Shown here one piece after another: positions 60,948 through 64,000 of a stretch of 64,000 nucleotides of DNA. The DNA comes from Pseudobutyrivibrio sp. 49 (GTDB taxonomy: Bacteria; Bacillota; Clostridia; Lachnospirales; Lachnospiraceae): assembly GCF_900100545.1 (NCBI RefSeq), contig NZ_FNDP01000016.1, positions 1 to 64,000 on the forward strand, in the 5' to 3' direction. The notes under the pieces were generated by a model. It saw nothing but the letters and a program-made list of their open reading frames with translations, did not search any database and had not been told where the DNA came from. Each line of letters starts with the position of its first letter. Position 1 is the first letter of the stretch. A program made the translations under genes and the position numbers.

Positions 60948-62048
60948 TTACTCTCCCCGTGAATTGAAAATTAACCTGCTAAAAGGTTTATTCTTATAAA
61001 ACCATCCCACAATTTTGTCGCATGCAAAAGCTCCAATAAAAGTAACCACTGTGCAGGCTACAGCCTTTACTGGGAAGCTTGCATCTGAAAGTAATTCCTG
61101 CACCAATCGGATGGCATAAAACTGATTCAAATAAATCATAAGACTGACCTTGCCCATCCATGAAAAGATTGGCTTATCAAAAAACTCGTGGCAAGGATTT
61201 ATATCTGAAAATGAAAGAATTACAGCAACCCACATAACAAAAACTACAGGATAGCTATAATTTACATCCATCTCTGTGCACGCATATCTAAATACAATCA
61301 AATAACAAATAATCTCTAAAGCACCAAGTAAGCGCTTTCCCGCCTTAGAAAAATCATATCGATTAAACTGTCTGGTAAGACTGTAGGTGCTGCAGCCTAG
61401 TGCCATTTCAGAAAGACCTCTTAAGAAGCATTTGTAGAACATACCAGTCCAGGCATCCACTCCTGCAATTCCATCATACTCGTGAGCCATGTAGCCCAGG
61501 ATAAACAGTGCAAGAAGTGGGCAAACAATCTTAACAAATACGTCGTAATATTTTCTAAGCAATGGGTAGAAGATGAAGGTAACCATGAACCAAACATCCA
61601 GGTACCAGGTAAGCTTATTTACCCATGTGCTATCGAAACCAAATACCTGAAGGAAGAAAATCGAAGCCCAAGAATCTACAACGTAATGATATCTATCAAG
61701 AGCTGTATGCTCCAAATAATACGCATTTACGATAATTGTAAGTACCGTTGCAAATAGATGATATGGGAATACATTCCAAAACTTCTTCTTCATCATCAGA
61801 GCAGTTTCTGTACCTATTTGCTCAGTAGATTTCTCTCTTTTGGCATAGGCACTAGCAGCAAGCAGGTAGCCTGATACCAAAAAGAAAAACTCTACTCCTA
61901 TATAGCCTCTGGCGAAAAAATTGAAACCAGTATTTCCTAGCTCAATCATTCCGCCTTCGGCAAATCTTTTGTGAATGTGAAAGAACAATATTGCCAAAGC
62001 AAAAATAAAACGTAAAAACTCCACCCGTCCATTTTTCTTTGTCATCAT
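60948..62048 (-). CDS. Acyltransferase 3 family membrane protein
   Basis: A 366-residue polytopic protein with about ten hydrophobic segments. The N-terminal signature RVEFLRFIFALAILFFHIHKRF with His20-22, and GYIGVEFFFLVSGYLLA, place it in the acyltransferase-3 family. It is one base upstream of the MBOAT stop, in the same direction, so the three surface-modification genes (acyltransferase 3, MBOAT, DHHW) form one operon. Substrate unknown. Confidence 0.9.
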   Translation of the reverse strand: MMTKKNGRVEFLRFIFALAILFFHIHKRFAEGGMIELGNTGFNFFARGYIGVEFFFLVSGYLLAASAYAKREKSTEQIGTETALMMKKKFWNVFPYHLFATVLTIIVNAYYLEHTALDRYHYVVDSWASIFFLQVFGFDSTWVNKLTWYLDVWFMVTFIFYPLLRKYYDVFVKIVCPLLALFILGYMAHEYDGIAGVDAWTGMFYKCFLRGLSEMALGCSTYSLTRQFNRYDFSKAGKRLLGALEIICYLIVFRYACTEMDVNYSYPVVFVMWVAVILSFSDINPCHEFFDKPIFSWMGKVSLMIYLNQFYAIRLVQELLSDASFPVKAVACTVVTFIGAFACDKIVGWFYKNKPFSRLIFNSRGE

Positions 62049-62076
62049 TGCCTCCTTTTATTTTATAAACAATCCA

Positions 62077-62835
62077 TTAGAAGCTGTGTCCACCACCGGA
62101 ATGGCCGCCACCTCCTGAGTAGCCTCCGCCTCCTCCGGAAAATCCTCCGCCAGAATGACCTCCCGAACTACTATTTTGAGAGCGTCTCACTCTGCGTGTA
62201 TCGTATATTGCCGCTGTGCCCGCAATTGCTGCACCAGCCAAAAGAATTTCTGAGCCCTTGCTGTCCATTTTTACTTTCGAACGCTCCGACATAGCCATAA
62301 AGAAACTGAACAGGAATCCAATTATTATGGCAAGCAGAAAGGCTACGATAATTCTCATAGGTCTTAAAATAAAACCTTTATTTGTAAGTGTATCCGCCTG
62401 ATTGAAAGCCTTAAGGATACAGGTTTTATAGTCGCCCTTAGACGCATAGCGATATATATTATCCGTAATATCTGTGGCGTCTGCACTTGATATGCTTCTC
62501 TGGTATTTACCATAGCCAGACATCCATATCACGCGCTCATCCATATCAATGATAAATGCTACTCCATCATCATAATTGGAATACTGTGAAGTATAGTAAT
62601 CAAACAGCTTCTCATCAGTAGTATCCATGCTACTCTCACTTGTTGTAGCTACCACATATTTTGTATTGCTATTCAAAGTCTCAAGATATTCTAATACCTC
62701 AGACTCATCTTCATCAGAAAGAATATCTGCATCATCTGCAATGTAAATATTCGATGCTGCAGCATGAACATCAACTGGTGTAAACAGCAATGCTGCAGCC
62801 ATTAATCCAAGAACAAATCTTTTAATCTCTCGCAT
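62077..62835 (-). CDS. TPM-domain membrane protein with glycine-rich tail
   Basis: A 252-residue protein: signal peptide (about 1-26), a TPM phosphatase-like domain (about 28-140, ADILSDEDESEVLEYLETL, DYYTSQYSNYDDGVAFIIDMDERVIW), a membrane segment (about 155-180), and a C-terminal Gly/Ser/His-rich tail (GGGYSGGGGHSGGGHSF). TPM proteins act in membrane-protein or photosystem repair in plants and have phosphatase-like roles; in bacteria the role is open. It overlaps the upstream gene by 14 bp. Confidence 0.88.
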   Translation of the reverse strand: MREIKRFVLGLMAAALLFTPVDVHAAASNIYIADDADILSDEDESEVLEYLETLNSNTKYVVATTSESSMDTTDEKLFDYYTSQYSNYDDGVAFIIDMDERVIWMSGYGKYQRSISSADATDITDNIYRYASKGDYKTCILKAFNQADTLTNKGFILRPMRIIVAFLLAIIIGFLFSFFMAMSERSKVKMDSKGSEILLAGAAIAGTAAIYDTRRVRRSQNSSSGGHSGGGFSGGGGGYSGGGGHSGGGHSF

Positions 62836-64000
62836 TTTCTAACCTACCTCCCTTCTTAAGGAATTGAGGTGCAGGATGAGTTGCGAATCGATTATATTCG
62901 TTCACAATGGCATTTATAGAAAATAGAATTACCACAAATGCCACAATCAAAGCTGCATAATAAAAAATATCATTTGGTAAATTGATAAGCCTTACCGCTA
63001 TGGAAAAGGCCCATGCTAAAATTCCAAGGAGCATTACATTCTTATCACCCTTTTTCACCTTAATAAGTGCCGCAATAACCATTACCACACTTGCAGGATA
63101 AAAGATATAAGGTAGGATTCCAAGTAATGCACCTGTCATCTGCATCGATACAGCAAAAATCACTAATGCAATTACTGTAATCAAACTTGTGAGCATCGCT
63201 ACGTTTAACGATGAAGATGTCTTTTTAGGTTTCTTAATCTTTTTAGCCTTTACGTTTTCTGCATTTTGGAAGTAGCCCTTGTCATTAAGATGCTGGTCTG
63301 AACTATAGGTACACTCAGCCAAAATTGCTCCTACCAAGGCTATTAATGCAGATACCAATGCACTAAATGAGCATAGGCTTTTAACATTAAAACTAAAATT
63401 CAAAATAAAGCTGGCCAAAAGAAGTACTACAAATATGCCTGCTGAAACCTTTCCTGCAAATGAGTACATCTTTCTCTTATCAATGGGCATATCGATGTAG
63501 GATACACCGTTTGCTCCGTTAATAATTGAGTATGCTACTCTGTCATTATACTTGGTAGTCATGAAGAACATAGGCATGTAAGCGCCCTGTACATCATCGT
63601 ACTTCAAATCATTTGTAAGCTTGGTTTCGATTTCATATCTGGCAGATGGTTCTGGGCTGTACCCATGACTGCCCTTAGCCACCTCACCACAAAGATAATC
63701 TACTGCCTTATCTAAGGAATCTGATTTATAAACATCCTTATCAACAGTGGAATTCTCCACAAAAAAGCCTGCCAAATATCCTGGATTAAAGCTTCTCACC
63801 TTATCCATAGGGAATGGTTCAAGCTTTGCCGCAATGCTATCGTCCAAAGTCTGGGATGCATCAAAAGGAACCTTCAGGCTGTCAACCTTTACCGACACAT
63901 CGACAGTAGCATAATCTGTAATATAGTAATCTGCTGTAGAATGTGTAGTCGTCCCCTTATACTCTATCTCATCATTAATACTGTAGTCATAAAGATAGTA
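62822..64000 (-). CDS. Membrane protein of the TFIIB-type zinc-ribbon family, N-terminus beyond the window
   Basis: The frame is open to position 64000, so the true start lies outside; 392 codons are visible. The region before the membrane part (MPMFFMTTKYNDRVAYSIINGANG) matches the PVWLLNTKY-type motif of clostridial proteins annotated as 'TFIIB-type zinc ribbon-containing protein', whose zinc ribbon would be N-terminal and not visible here. Six or so membrane segments follow in pairs. A GTG at 63898 is an internal codon, not a start. It overlaps the TPM gene, and the two are often neighbours. The function is unknown. Confidence 0.6.
   Translation of the reverse strand, partial: YYLYDYSINDEIEYKGTTTHSTADYYITDYATVDVSVKVDSLKVPFDASQTLDDSIAAKLEPFPMDKVRSFNPGYLAGFFVENSTVDKDVYKSDSLDKAVDYLCGEVAKGSHGYSPEPSARYEIETKLTNDLKYDDVQGAYMPMFFMTTKYNDRVAYSIINGANGVSYIDMPIDKRKMYSFAGKVSAGIFVVLLLASFILNFSFNVKSLCSFSALVSALIALVGAILAECTYSSDQHLNDKGYFQNAENVKAKKIKKPKKTSSSLNVAMLTSLITVIALVIFAVSMQMTGALLGILPYIFYPASVVMVIAALIKVKKGDKNVMLLGILAWAFSIAVRLINLPNDIFYYAALIVAFVVILFSINAIVNEYNRFATHPAPQFLKKGGRLENARD

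Noticed and set aside
63796-63898. Start of the last gene at the GTG at 63898
   Set aside because: The frame continues upstream without a stop to 64000, so this GTG is an internal codon of a truncated gene.

Overview
The window comes from a low-to-moderate GC Firmicute, most likely a motile Lachnospiraceae (Butyrivibrio/Pseudobutyrivibrio type). This is inferred from gene content: Veg, MutS2, long-form Hpf, a PadR/HAAS/DUF4097 operon, NiaR-controlled nadABC, YlmH, clostridial Nnr and NadE, chemotaxis receptors with CheW, and near-consensus sigma-A promoters with AGGAGG ribosome sites. No rRNA, tRNA, CRISPR array, prophage or IS transposase was found. The only mobile DNA seen is the 5' part of a group IIC intron at the left edge.

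Layout. 0-0.33 kb: group IIC intron ribozyme (minus), inserted just after a terminator-like hairpin. 0.4-3.5 kb: a secreted protein of unknown function, then a PadR - HAAS/DUF1700 - DUF4097 envelope operon behind a repeated operator. 3.5-7 kb: a 45-residue protein, mutS2 and a cytidylate-kinase-like protein. 7-11.8 kb: livKHMGF branched-chain amino acid importer. 11.9-15.7 kb: an RsuA-type pseudouridine synthase, SEC-C methionine aminopeptidase, a membrane-anchored protein, a NlpC/P60 wall hydrolase, and veg. 15.9-20.9 kb: plsC, the ddl-murF peptidoglycan precursor pair, an XRE regulator and hpf with a structured leader. 21-26 kb: an SDR reductase, an array of four inverted repeats, a WYL regulator, and a MurL-like epimerase plus MurD-like ligase with a zinc-ribbon protein. 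26-31.5 kb: oppABCDF. 31.7-35.5 kb: a YhaN/YhaO-like (SbcCD-related) pair. 35.5-40.9 kb: a signalling cluster (chemoreceptor, two-receiver protein, hybrid histidine kinase with Hpt). 41-45.4 kb: nadA-nadB-nadC-niaR-ung. 45.6-49.5 kb: a membrane acyltransferase, then a chemoreceptor-cheW pair. 49.5-58.2 kb: mixed housekeeping genes (AlaX-type editing protein, asparaginase, HAD phosphatase, YlmH, SGNH hydrolase, Nnr, NadE). 58.2-64 kb: a DHHW/MBOAT/acyltransferase-3 surface-modification group and a TPM-domain protein beside a truncated membrane protein.

Themes. Cell-wall synthesis and remodelling recurs (MurF, Ddl, MurL/MurD-like, NlpC/P60, acyltransferases, SGNH/DHHW proteins). NAD metabolism is represented three times: de novo nadABC under NiaR, NadE, and Nnr repair of hydrated NAD(P)H. 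Both peptide/amino-acid ABC operons place a stem-loop between the binding-protein gene and the permease genes. The strongest leads for new biology are the MurL-MurD-like pair in a Firmicute with its zinc-ribbon partner, the four-hairpin array at 21.77-22.01 kb, the 36-bp block shared by two unrelated small genes, and the hpf and veg leaders.
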